NCBI RefSeq assembly: GCF_947253065.1
Contig: NZ_CAMXWS010000003.1
Span: 1-64,000 of the forward strand
Direction of reading: 5' to 3'
Length of the DNA stretch: 64,000 nucleotides
Source of the DNA: an uncultured Corynebacterium sp.
GTDB taxonomy: Bacteria; Actinomycetota; Actinomycetes; Mycobacteriales; Mycobacteriaceae
Position numbers and translations under genes: made by a program. Of the stretch, positions 8,518 to 15,615 are shown in pieces. Position 1 is the stretch's first letter, and every line of letters begins with the position of its first letter. The notes beneath the pieces were generated by a model. It worked only from the letters and a program-made list of their open reading frames with translations, was not told the origin of the DNA and did not search any database.

Positions 8518-8616
8518 ACTATGCGATGAGCACTATGCGATGGGCGCTATGCGATCGTGAAAAGCCCATGTCGCGCGTTGGCGTCGATAAGCATCGCATA
8601 GGGCACATCGCATAGT
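8518..8616. repeat. Cluster of ATCGCATAG repeats forming a large inverted structure
   Basis: Five copies of ACTATGCGATG or its complement lie in 99 bp. Three are forward (8518-8528, 8532-8542, and a variant at 8546-8555) and two inverted (8592-8601, 8606-8616). The second and third forward copies can pair with the two inverted copies, giving a two-segment hairpin (12 bp and 9 bp) with a loop of about 36 nt. The loop contains one copy of the CGTCGATAAGC motif. The cluster fills the 290-bp gap between the TetR gene and the DUF1707 gene. The same repeat recurs at 14579-14603. Function unknown; operator array or mobile repeat are both possible. Confidence 0.75.
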
Positions 8617-8701
8617 GGATGCCTCCCGCCCGGATCCTCCCTGTACTCTGTGCGCTAGAAAACGACGTGAAAACGACGCGAATCGAAAGGAAACGCCCAC
8701 G

Positions 8702-9262
8702 ATGTCCGATCAATTTGATGCCTCCCAGATGCGCGTTGGCGACTCGGAGCGGTCGGAGGCGCTGGACCGGCTCGGTGAGCACTTTGCTAATGGCTATCTT
8801 GATGTGAATGAGTTCGAGGAACGCACTGGTCAGGCGGCAGTGGCGCGTACCCAGGCTGATTTGTCGGGCCTGTTTGGGGACCTGCCGGGCGTCGATACGC
8901 AGCAGGCTCCGGTTCCTGCAAGGCGCGAGCAGAGCAGTGCCCTGCATCAGTCGGCTGCTGAAAGTGAAGCGCAACGTGAGCTAAGCGAGATGCTCGGGCA
9001 AAAGAAGAAGCTTGACCGCGCTTTAGGGATGTTGTGGTCTTTCACCCTCGTGCTGTTCTTCCTGGGGCTTTTCGTGTTCGACTGGGAGTTCTTCTGGGTT
9101 GTCTTCCCTGTGGCTGGTATTGCCTCGTGGGGGCTGTATGAGTTCTACGGCATCAGCGACGAAGAAGACGAGATGCTCGAAAAGCTTGCGGAGGATGAAA
9201 AATCGGAGCGGGCGGAGCGTCTGCGTATTGCGTACGAACGCCGCAAGGAACTGGGCAAGTAA
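8702..9262 (+). CDS. DUF1707 (SHOCT-like) protein with 2TM domain
   Basis: A 186-residue protein. The N-terminal DUF1707 segment (residues 10-55; RVGDSERSEALDRLGEHF, GYLDVNEFEERT) is followed by a linker, then a 2-TM domain (two hydrophobic helices at about 105-150 with short loops), and a charged C-terminal tail (EEDEMLEKLAEDEKSERAERL). DUF1707 is common in actinobacterial membrane proteins and sometimes acts as a protein-protein or DNA contact module. The start is set by AAAGGAAA 8 nt upstream. The stop abuts the convergent YoaK gene with no spacer. Role unknown. Confidence 0.8.
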   Translation: MSDQFDASQMRVGDSERSEALDRLGEHFANGYLDVNEFEERTGQAAVARTQADLSGLFGDLPGVDTQQAPVPARREQSSALHQSAAESEAQRELSEMLGQKKKLDRALGMLWSFTLVLFFLGLFVFDWEFFWVVFPVAGIASWGLYEFYGISDEEDEMLEKLAEDEKSERAERLRIAYERRKELGK

Positions 9263-9940
9263 CTAGACCGGCAGGCCGCGAACTCGGCGCTGGTGCCGGT
9301 TCACCAGGGCGGCCACGGTGCCCGCGACGAGCAGTGCAGTGACCACCCACACGGAATATAGGCCGAATTCGACGTAGCAGCGTCCGCCGATCAGCGCGCC
9401 GCACGCGAGTGAGAGCCACAGCGCGAAGTTGATCAGCCACGCGCTGTGCGGGCCGCCGAAGAAAGCTGCGACGAAGCGCTGCGCCATTTTCACGAGGGTG
9501 CCAGTCATATATGTCAGGGAGATGGATACCTCACCGTTGCGCTCAAACGTCGAATTCATCGCGCCCACGGTAAATGACAGGCTGTACACCGCCATGTCTT
9601 CGTGTCCGGTGGCGACCCACACGGAGGCGATGGCGGAGGTCAGGCACACAAATAACAGGATCGCTTCGCGGGTGCGTGTCCGCGGCAAGTACCGCTGGCC
9701 GAGCTGGCTGATCAGCGCGCCGATGGCCACGCCGATTAGGAAGAGCAGCATGAGGGTGCCGGCTTTGGCGGCGACGGTGAGTTGGCCGTCGTTAAGCGCT
9801 GCTGTCAGGCGTGTCGTGTTGCCGGACATAAATGACAAGAAGAACCCGCCGAGGTACATGAAGCCGAGTGCATCGATGAAGCCGGTGATCGACGACAAAT
9901 AAACAGCGAGGAGACGCTCGCCCGTGCGGTAACCCTTCAT
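9263..9940 (-). CDS. YoaK family (DUF1275) membrane protein
   Basis: A 225-residue, six-helix membrane protein. The DUF1275 signature is near the N-terminus (SSITGFIDALGFMYLGGFF, MSGNTTRL). The family consists of small integral membrane proteins of uncertain, possibly transport, function. The stop codon is immediately adjacent to the stop of the DUF1707 gene on the other strand. The downstream terminator, if any, must lie inside the neighbouring gene. Confidence 0.85.
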   Translation of the reverse strand: MKGYRTGERLLAVYLSSITGFIDALGFMYLGGFFLSFMSGNTTRLTAALNDGQLTVAAKAGTLMLLFLIGVAIGALISQLGQRYLPRTRTREAILLFVCLTSAIASVWVATGHEDMAVYSLSFTVGAMNSTFERNGEVSISLTYMTGTLVKMAQRFVAAFFGGPHSAWLINFALWLSLACGALIGGRCYVEFGLYSVWVVTALLVAGTVAALVNRHQRRVRGLPV

Positions 9941-10129
9941 GAGCTCAAGCTATAACATGCGGTCATTAAAGTTGCGGATATGACGCAAGATTGCTTATCG
10001 ACGCCTCACCCCGCCCTCCCCGCCGACGTCCCCACTGTGGCGCGACTGTTGCACGACTCCTGTACCCGATGAAGCCACCTTAAGGTGCAGGTGGGAAGCT
10101 CTTCTTTCCCGTGATGATGTCCTCGTTCT
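9941..10129. other. Intergenic region with one CGTCGATAAGC copy
   Basis: 189 bp between the divergently placed YoaK start and the end of the lipoprotein gene. It contains GCTTATCGACG at 9993-10003 and two small hairpins near 10075-10112 (CCACCT...AGGTGG and GGGAA...TTCCC) that could end transcription of the lipoprotein gene, although no T-run follows. No ORF with coding character is seen. Confidence 0.4.
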
Positions 10130-10789
10130 TCAGGGTTCTTCAATCCGGCCGCCGTCTTCCACCAAGCTGAGCGCTCCGAGTGGCAGGCTGGTGTCGGAAG
10201 GATAGTTCAATTCCCCGTCGGTGACGATCAGTCGGATGCGCTTGCCCACGTATGGTTCCCACCGCTCGCTCGAATCAAAGATGCCATTATTGTCACCGAG
10301 GGAAATGATCTCGTTGACCTGGGAATAGTTGCGGTTACCGCCTTTATTTCCCGTGACTTCGACGGGTTCGTCCAGAACCAGCACGTAATACCTACTTGAC
10401 GAGGTGTCGTAGCTCGGGTTCGGATTCGGCCTACCCTTCAAGACTTGTTCGACGTTCTGCTTTTCGACGGTGCCGAAGTATTCGGTTTCTCCTGGTGCGA
10501 GGTCGCTGGTCTCTTCATCCTGAGCATCCTCTTCGGTGCCAGTGTCGGCGTCATCGGCTTTTTCGACACCGCCAGCGTCGTCGGCCTCAGGTTCCTCTGC
10601 TTCGACCTCGTTGTCCGGGCCGAGAACGGTGCCGTCGTTGTATTGGGTGACGGTGACAATCTCTACGTCATCGCCAGCCGGGTCCGATTCCGCAAGGTTG
10701 TCGGAGTCAGAGGCACCGCAGGCGGTGAGGAGGAGAGGGAGACTGATGAATGCACTGGAAAAACGTGTTGCGCGGCGCCGGGAAGTCAT
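10130..10789 (-). CDS. Secreted acidic lipoprotein of unknown function
   Basis: A 219-residue protein. An Arg-rich n-region and hydrophobic core lead to the lipobox LLTAC (Cys about residue 23). A long acidic linker follows (EAEEPEADDAGG, EEDAQDEETSD, residues about 45-110). A compact C-terminal domain (about 115-219) has YYVLVLDEPVEV and KRIRLIVTDGELNYP. The ATG at 10789 is selected because it begins a proper signal peptide; the open frame extends 46 codons further upstream without signal features. The C-terminal part looks like a small beta-domain; I do not recognise it. Lipid-anchored and surface-exposed by inference. Confidence 0.7.
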   Translation of the reverse strand: MTSRRRATRFSSAFISLPLLLTACGASDSDNLAESDPAGDDVEIVTVTQYNDGTVLGPDNEVEAEEPEADDAGGVEKADDADTGTEEDAQDEETSDLAPGETEYFGTVEKQNVEQVLKGRPNPNPSYDTSSSRYYVLVLDEPVEVTGNKGGNRNYSQVNEIISLGDNNGIFDSSERWEPYVGKRIRLIVTDGELNYPSDTSLPLGALSLVEDGGRIEEP

Positions 10790-10970
10790 GCAGGTCACAC
10801 TAGCAAGAGCCGGACGCATTGGAGAGTTAGGTAATGGCCGGTTGAGAGGACACGTGCTGGGGTGCAGTGGATTTAGATTACGTCGTTGCCGCGTTGAGGA
10901 AATCTGACCTGGGGTTTTACCGAACATGCTGCGGGCGCATTGAAACTAGATCCACACAGACCTGTGACCG

Positions 10971-11018
10971 GTTCAGGCGAGGTGCTCGAAGGGGGTTCAG
11001 GCTAGGAGCTCGAAGGGG
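10971..11018. repeat. 24-bp head-to-tail duplication at the 3' end of the AlkC-like gene
   Basis: Two adjoining 24-bp units, 10971-10994 and 10995-11018, match at 22 of 24 positions. The inner unit encodes the last codons and stop of the AlkC-like gene (PFELLA-stop). The outer unit would encode PFEHLA-stop in the same pattern. It looks like a tandem duplication of the gene terminus that has since diverged. Confidence 0.85.
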
Positions 11019-12088
11019 ACGGCCTCGCCCTCGGCACCGTTGATCACTACGGAGACAGCGTGTGTTCCGGGGTAGAGGGTGCGCGTGCTGGTGACAGTGA
11101 AGGGGTGCTGTTTGTTCAGGGCACGCTCTTCGCCAGGGGCGAGGGTGAGACGGCCGAGGCGGAAAGTAGTGGGGCGTCTGCTGCCATTCTTCTTCAGGAA
11201 GTGGATGCGGTAGTCCACGAGAATCTCGCAGGAACGATCGGAACCATTGGCGATAGTGGCGGTTAGCGGAGCTTTCTCGCCGATGGAGATGCGCGCCGGG
11301 AAGGTCGTTGAAGTCAGTTCTATCTCTTCGGAGGCAGCAAAACCTACTGCCTTAAGCGCCGCGGGGTCGCCTTGTTTGACTAGTCCGCGCAGGCCACGTT
11401 CAGCCACGCGAGTGACTTCTGGGGAAGGGGACGCGGCAAGCCAGCGTTCGGCGGTGGCGATGGCGAGCGAAGAGTGAGTGCGTGAGATGTCATTTAGGTT
11501 ATTGGCCACAGAGGTGCGCACATATATAGAAGTGTCGTCGTAGAGGCAGTCGAGAATCGGGATGATGGGTGCAGGATCATCCAAGAATGGTCGGTGAACG
11601 GGGGCCCAGGGGAGGCGGGGGCGGATGCCTTCCGTCGATAAGCGACGCACGTTGTGGCTAGTCGAGCGCGACCATTCCTCGACGCGTTCCATAGTGAGCG
11701 CGGGGTAGTGCGCAAGGTATGGTCGCACGGCCCACTCGCCGGTGAACGCGCGGGTCAGCGCTTCGGTCGCGTCGAGGGAAGTGGCGGGGTGCTCGAGGCC
11801 GTAGTCCTCGATGAAGCGGCTCACGGGCCAGAGGTGGAATGCATGGTTGAAGTAGCCTTCGCCTTCAGCAAGTTCGGGGCCAAGCTTATCGACGATCCCC
11901 GCAATCGCCTCCTCATAATCCCCCGGAAGACGGTCCCGGAGCCCCTGCGAGAACACCGCGACACGGTCCTTGATCTCAAGGTCCTCCACACGTGGTGCGA
12001 CCCAGGCAGCGTATTCCGCCCCATCGAGCCCAAGCTGTTCACCGAGCTTGTGTGCTGTTTCTGCCCCGAAGTAGTACTTCATCTTCAT
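10997..12088 (-). CDS. AlkC-like DNA alkylation repair protein (HEAT repeats plus Ig-like domain)
   Basis: A 363-residue protein. The N-terminal two-thirds is helical with HEAT-like repeats. It includes SRSTSHNVRRLSTEGIRPRLPW, here split as SRSTSHNVRRLSTEG and IRPRLPWA, and YVRTSVANNLNDISRTH, both typical of the AlkC branch of AlkD-like glycosylases. The last ~100 residues are beta-rich (SIGEKAPLTATIANGSDRSCE, split), resembling the C-terminal Ig-like domain known in one AlkC subfamily. AlkC enzymes excise N3-alkylated adenine/cytosine. Two copies of the CGTCGATAAGC motif lie in this gene (11633, 11884). Alternative start at 12082. A stand-alone gene, not in an operon. Confidence 0.8.
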   Translation of the reverse strand: MKMKYYFGAETAHKLGEQLGLDGAEYAAWVAPRVEDLEIKDRVAVFSQGLRDRLPGDYEEAIAGIVDKLGPELAEGEGYFNHAFHLWPVSRFIEDYGLEHPATSLDATEALTRAFTGEWAVRPYLAHYPALTMERVEEWSRSTSHNVRRLSTEGIRPRLPWAPVHRPFLDDPAPIIPILDCLYDDTSIYVRTSVANNLNDISRTHSSLAIATAERWLAASPSPEVTRVAERGLRGLVKQGDPAALKAVGFAASEEIELTSTTFPARISIGEKAPLTATIANGSDRSCEILVDYRIHFLKKNGSRRPTTFRLGRLTLAPGEERALNKQHPFTVTSTRTLYPGTHAVSVVINGAEGEAVPFELLA

Positions 12089-12318
12089 GGAGCTTCAGCC
12101 TAAACAAGCTGGCACACAGTGACTATTCGCACGGGCAACAGAAAAGTTCTGTACAAAAAACTTTGAATTTTTTCGCAGACACTGGATAAAAGCCTGACAA
12201 TTTGTTTCGTTCGTACTATATTCCTCAACAAAGTAATCTATGTCACGTATCAATCTGAGTGTGTCGTCGCACAAAGAGCGTGATGCAGATACGACATCGA
12301 ATAGGAATGGGGTACCCG
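12089..12318. promoter_or_regulatory. AT-rich upstream region of the YhgE gene
   Basis: 230 bp, distinctly AT-rich around 12150-12250 (TTTGAATTTTTTCGC, TTTGTTTCGTTCGTAC). It contains TACTATATT near 12217 as a candidate -10 and TTGTTT upstream as a weak -35 for the plus-strand gene. No ORF is evident. Confidence 0.4.
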
Positions 12319-14502
12319 TTGAGCACGAAAGACATCAGTGCAGACGCTCCGCACAATGAAGAGGGACGCAGGTCGCTGCGCCCCCTTGAACGTCTGCTTA
12401 TGTGGCGGCCGTTCTCTACGGTCGCACGTACGTTGATCATCCTTGCGCTGGTCTTCCCCCTGTTGTTTGCAGGTTTGTTCATGTGGGCAATGTGGGATCC
12501 GACAGGATCTGTCCCGGATACCAAGCTTGCGGTTGTGAACAACGACAAGGGTGTCGATCGCGGCGAAGGAGCCGGATTAGAGGAATTCGGTGCAGATGTC
12601 GTGGAAGGTCTAACCAGCCGCGACTACCTGGACTTCACTGAAGTGAATTCCGAGGAAGCCGAAAAAGGGCTGATGACGGGTAAGTACTTGTTCACGGTCA
12701 CCATCCCGGAGGACTTCTCCAAAAACGTAGTCACAGTCATTGACCCTGAGCCGAAGCAGGCAAACATCATGGTCAACTTCAATGACTACAACGGCAGTAA
12801 CGGTGCTGTGCTGACTGCAGGTCTCGTTCCGCAGATTCAGTCCGAGGTCCGCGCCGAGGTGGCTAAGACCTACGCCGAGGAGGTCCTTGGCGGCATCAAC
12901 GAGCTCGGTGACGGTATTCGTGCCGCAGCCGATGGCTCTAAGCAGCTCGACGATGGTGTTGGACAGCTTCAGGATGGTGGCAAGCGCGCCATCGATGGCA
13001 TCAACCAGCTTGATGATGGTGCACACCAGCTCCACGACGGTACGGGTCAGCTTCTCGCCGGCACCAATGAGCTCAACAGCGGTGTTGGTGAGCTGCGGGA
13101 CGGCTCCCTCCGCCTGCAGGATGGTGCACACCAGCTGAACGATGGTCTGTACCAGCTCGAAGACGGCACCGACCAGCTCGCTGACGGTGCACGTCAGATC
13201 GACGAAGGCGTGAATAAGCTGACCGGCATGCTGATCCCGCTGCTGGAGAATGTTCAGGGTGGTGTCGGCCAGCTGAAGCCGGTCGTGGACACTCTGCGCC
13301 AGTTTGGTCTGCACGCCGAGGCTGACAAGATCGCCGGCATTGTTGGCCAGCTCGATCCGGGCAACCCGCAGAACGTGGTCAACGACCTGAATCGTCTGCG
13401 CAACGGTACGGGTGAGCTCTACGCAAACCTGGCTGATCCGAACATGCCGTACCGCAACGGTCTGAACCGCCTGATCGATGGTTCGAACCAGCTGGCAGAC
13501 GGTACTGATCAGCTGGCTGACGGTACTGCTCGCCTCCAGGACGGTGCCGGTCGCCTGAACGACGGTGCAGTCCAGCTCCACGACGGTACGACCCGCCTCA
13601 CCGACGGCACCACCCAGCTTGTTGACGGTGGTGGCCAGCTCGAGGACGGTATCAACCGCCTCAAGGATGGTTCGGAAGAGCTGTCCACCAAGCTCGGTGA
13701 CGGTGCCAAGCGCGCTCCTGAGGTCAAGGCAATGGACAAGTCTTCGGAGCAGATCGCGGTGCCGATCATCTTCGACGAGGCCAACCTACACCCGACCCAG
13801 GTCGTCGTTGATCCGGAGGACCCGACCAAGAAGGAACCGTCGAGCGGTTTCTCCATCCTCGGCCTGATCGTGATCAACTTCCTGCTCATGGCAGTTGTCT
13901 CCATTCTCCTGCCGCACGCCATCGGCCGTCGTCACAAGGCTTCCGGTGCTGCCCGTCCGGTGCTGAGCGCATGGGCGACCATGCTGGGCATCAACGTCGC
14001 CCTGACCGCGCTGCTCGGCTTCGTCTCCATCACGCTGGGCTGGCGCCCAGAGAACTGGTTCGTCATCGGTGCGGCACTGCTCCTCATCGACATCGCCGGT
14101 ACCTCGATCTTCCAGTTCTTCCGAATCCTTTTCGGCCGCGTGATCGGTGCGATGTTCAATATCGGCTTCTTCGCCCTGGGCCTGTTCGTCTCCAGTGCAG
14201 TCTGGCCGCTTTCCACACTGCCGGCACCGCTGGCGTTCATGAACCCGCTGCACCCGATGAGCCACGCACGCAATCTGTTCGTCCGCTCTGTCGACGGCAT
14301 CTACGACGGCACGTTCTGGATCGGAATCCTGGTGCTGCTCGGCTTCACTGCCGCAGCTATGGGCATGTCGATTCTGATCTACGATGCCCGCCGTAAGGCA
14401 CTGTTCATCGACGATCCGAATGAGAACGAGCGCCAGCGTAAGAAGTACGAGCGTGAAATCCGCGAGGGTGAGGAACCGCTCCAGTCGGTCTTCTCCCGCT
14501 AA
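12319..14502 (+). CDS. YhgE/Pip family membrane protein with long heptad repeats
   Basis: A 727-residue protein. One N-terminal helix (residues about 35-60) is followed by a large extracytoplasmic region, then five C-terminal helices (about 520-700), the layout of YhgE/Pip (phage infection protein) and ABC-2-type permeases. The outer region carries two arrays of seven-residue repeats with consensus QLxDGxx, about 14 and 11 units, interrupted by a helical segment, and probably forms a long coiled or beta-helical stalk. The start is taken as TTG because GGAATGGGG lies 6 nt upstream; ATG codons at 12259 and 12307 have no better site. Homologues serve as phage receptors or envelope proteins in Firmicutes; the role here is unknown. 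An efficient terminator follows. Confidence 0.85.
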   Translation: MSTKDISADAPHNEEGRRSLRPLERLLMWRPFSTVARTLIILALVFPLLFAGLFMWAMWDPTGSVPDTKLAVVNNDKGVDRGEGAGLEEFGADVVEGLTSRDYLDFTEVNSEEAEKGLMTGKYLFTVTIPEDFSKNVVTVIDPEPKQANIMVNFNDYNGSNGAVLTAGLVPQIQSEVRAEVAKTYAEEVLGGINELGDGIRAAADGSKQLDDGVGQLQDGGKRAIDGINQLDDGAHQLHDGTGQLLAGTNELNSGVGELRDGSLRLQDGAHQLNDGLYQLEDGTDQLADGARQIDEGVNKLTGMLIPLLENVQGGVGQLKPVVDTLRQFGLHAEADKIAGIVGQLDPGNPQNVVNDLNRLRNGTGELYANLADPNMPYRNGLNRLIDGSNQLADGTDQLADGTARLQDGAGRLNDGAVQLHDGTTRLTDGTTQLVDGGGQLEDGINRLKDGSEELSTKLGDGAKRAPEVKAMDKSSEQIAVPIIFDEANLHPTQVVVDPEDPTKKEPSSGFSILGLIVINFLLMAVVSILLPHAIGRRHKASGAARPVLSAWATMLGINVALTALLGFVSITLGWRPENWFVIGAALLLIDIAGTSIFQFFRILFGRVIGAMFNIGFFALGLFVSSAVWPLSTLPAPLAFMNPLHPMSHARNLFVRSVDGIYDGTFWIGILVLLGFTAAAMGMSILIYDARRKALFIDDPNENERQRKKYEREIREGEEPLQSVFSR
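12901..13219 (+). repeat. Heptad repeat array 1 in the YhgE protein
   Basis: About 14 successive 21-bp units coding for seven-residue blocks of the form QLxDGxx (QLDDGVG, QLQDGGK, QLHDGTG, QLEDGTD). The DNA units are diverged, so the array is maintained at protein level and is not a recent expansion. Confidence 0.8.
13477..13698 (+). repeat. Heptad repeat array 2 in the YhgE protein
   Basis: About 11 units of the same QLxDGxx pattern (QLADGTD, RLQDGAG, QLHDGTT, QLVDGGG). It is separated from array 1 by about 85 residues of different helical sequence (GMLIPLLENVQGGVGQLKPV and following). Confidence 0.8.
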
Positions 14503-14517
14503 ACAAACGCTGAAGGG

Positions 14518-14554
14518 ACGGTCGTAGGCGAAAGCCTGCGGCCGTTTCTTTTTT
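14518..14554 (+). terminator. Rho-independent terminator of the YhgE gene
   Basis: A 12-bp stem (ACGGTCGTAGGC pairing with GCCTGCGGCCGT, with G-T pairs), a GAAA tetraloop and a TTCTTTTTT run, starting 16 nt after the stop codon. Confidence 0.9.
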
Positions 14555-14578
14555 GTGCGTGTGTTCGGTTTGGGTGCA

Positions 14579-14603
14579 CATCGCATAGTAGACATCGCAT
14601 AGT
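14579..14603. repeat. Two further copies of the ATCGCATAG repeat
   Basis: CATCGCATAGT occurs at 14579-14589 and 14593-14603 in direct orientation, 3 nt apart, between two terminators. It matches the cluster at 8518-8616. Confidence 0.75.
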
Positions 14604-14610
14604 GCACGCT

Positions 14611-14663
14611 AAAGGCCCCGCCGGGGAGCAGTTCATTCACAGCTAAATTCCGGCGGGGCCTTT
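14611..14663 (-). terminator. Terminator of the SDR gene (long hairpin)
   Basis: A perfect 14-bp stem AAAGGCCCCGCCGG / CCGGCGGGGCCTTT with a 25-nt loop. The AAA/TTT ends make it usable from both sides. It follows the SDR stop codon by 27 nt. Confidence 0.85.
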
Positions 14664-14690
14664 GTATCGCGGTTTAAGCAGGCAAGGCTT

Positions 14691-15551
14691 CTACCACGTA
14701 GCAACGATGCGCATCATGAACTGAGCGATCGGATCCGGGAACGGCTTGCGCAGCCACTTAAGCAGGCGGTCGGTGAGACTGACGGCGTAGTGGGGGACCC
14801 ACTTGCCCCACGGGGCGTTCTTCGTCAGAACTCGTACGGCTTCGTCGGCGATATCGCCCGGGGTGAGGTTGACGCCCAGGGTCTTCACCGACTGCGCATT
14901 CACATTGGCCACCTGGGTGGCGGCCCAGAGGGGCATGAGGTCGTGGACGCGGATGTCGTCGTTACGCCATTCGACGCTGAGTGCTTCGGTGATGCCGTTG
15001 ACGTAGAACTTGGTGGCGGAATATGTAGAGATTTCCGGCTGGCCGAAGATCGCGGAAGCTGAGCTCATGTTGATCAGCACGGCGCCCTTCGTGGCTTTCA
15101 GGTAGGGGTGTGCGGCCTGTGCGCCGAAGGTGACGCCGAGGCAGTTGATGTCCAAAATCGCGCGGATTTTCTCGGGGTCCTGGTCGACGAGCAGGCCGTC
15201 GATGATGATGCCTGCGTTATTGAACAGGAAGTCGAGTCGCCCACCGGTCTTGGACGTGAAATCCGCGAGAGCTGTGTCCCACTCGGCGCGGTCGGTGACG
15301 TCGAGGTGCCCGGTGATGAGCTGGCCTTCGGGGATGTTGTCGGTGCCCCAGGTGACTTCTTGGATGTCGTAGGCGCCGACGGTCCAGCCGAGGTTGAGTA
15401 GGCGCTGCGCAGTGGCTTTGCCGATGCCGCTGGCGCCACCGGTGATGAATGCGGCGGGACGGGATGCTGCGTCAGCGTTGAAGTCTGCTGGCTTCACATA
15501 AGGGGTCTCGTTGGTGTCTTCATGAAATGGCTTTGCAAATGGATTCCACAT
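14691..15551 (-). CDS. Short-chain dehydrogenase/reductase (SDR)
   Basis: A 286-residue Rossmann-fold oxidoreductase. The cofactor motif TGGASGIGKA, the NNAG motif (FLFNNAGIIIDG), an active-site Ser in INMSSASAIFG and the catalytic YSATK are all present. An acidic residue after beta-2 (VGAYDI) suggests NAD(H) over NADP(H), which is inference. An N-terminal extension (MWNPFAKPFHEDTNETPYV) precedes the fold. The ATG at 15551 is chosen over a GTG 9 nt upstream. The SDR stop precedes a strong terminator. It lies 64 nt downstream of the DHA2 pump gene, so co-transcription is possible. Substrate unknown. Confidence 0.85.
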   Translation of the reverse strand: MWNPFAKPFHEDTNETPYVKPADFNADAASRPAAFITGGASGIGKATAQRLLNLGWTVGAYDIQEVTWGTDNIPEGQLITGHLDVTDRAEWDTALADFTSKTGGRLDFLFNNAGIIIDGLLVDQDPEKIRAILDINCLGVTFGAQAAHPYLKATKGAVLINMSSASAIFGQPEISTYSATKFYVNGITEALSVEWRNDDIRVHDLMPLWAATQVANVNAQSVKTLGVNLTPGDIADEAVRVLTKNAPWGKWVPHYAVSLTDRLLKWLRKPFPDPIAQFMMRIVATW

Positions 15552-15615
15552 GAAAGTCACTTTATGGCCGAAACGGTTTTCGCGTGGTCCAAATCACAAT
15601 TAAATGCAGAGGAGA

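Noticed and set aside
9941..10129. tRNA or small RNA in the gap before the lipoprotein gene
   Set aside because: Hairpins are present but no cloverleaf, T-loop sequence or CCA end can be built.
12610..13581. 323-codon frame antisense to the YhgE heptads
   Set aside because: The apparent repeats (TVxQLV) are the reverse translation of the QLxDGxx units.
12901..13698. Possible CRISPR array or VNTR because of regular 21-bp spacing
   Set aside because: Units are diverged, in frame, without constant repeat/variable spacer structure; they encode protein heptads.
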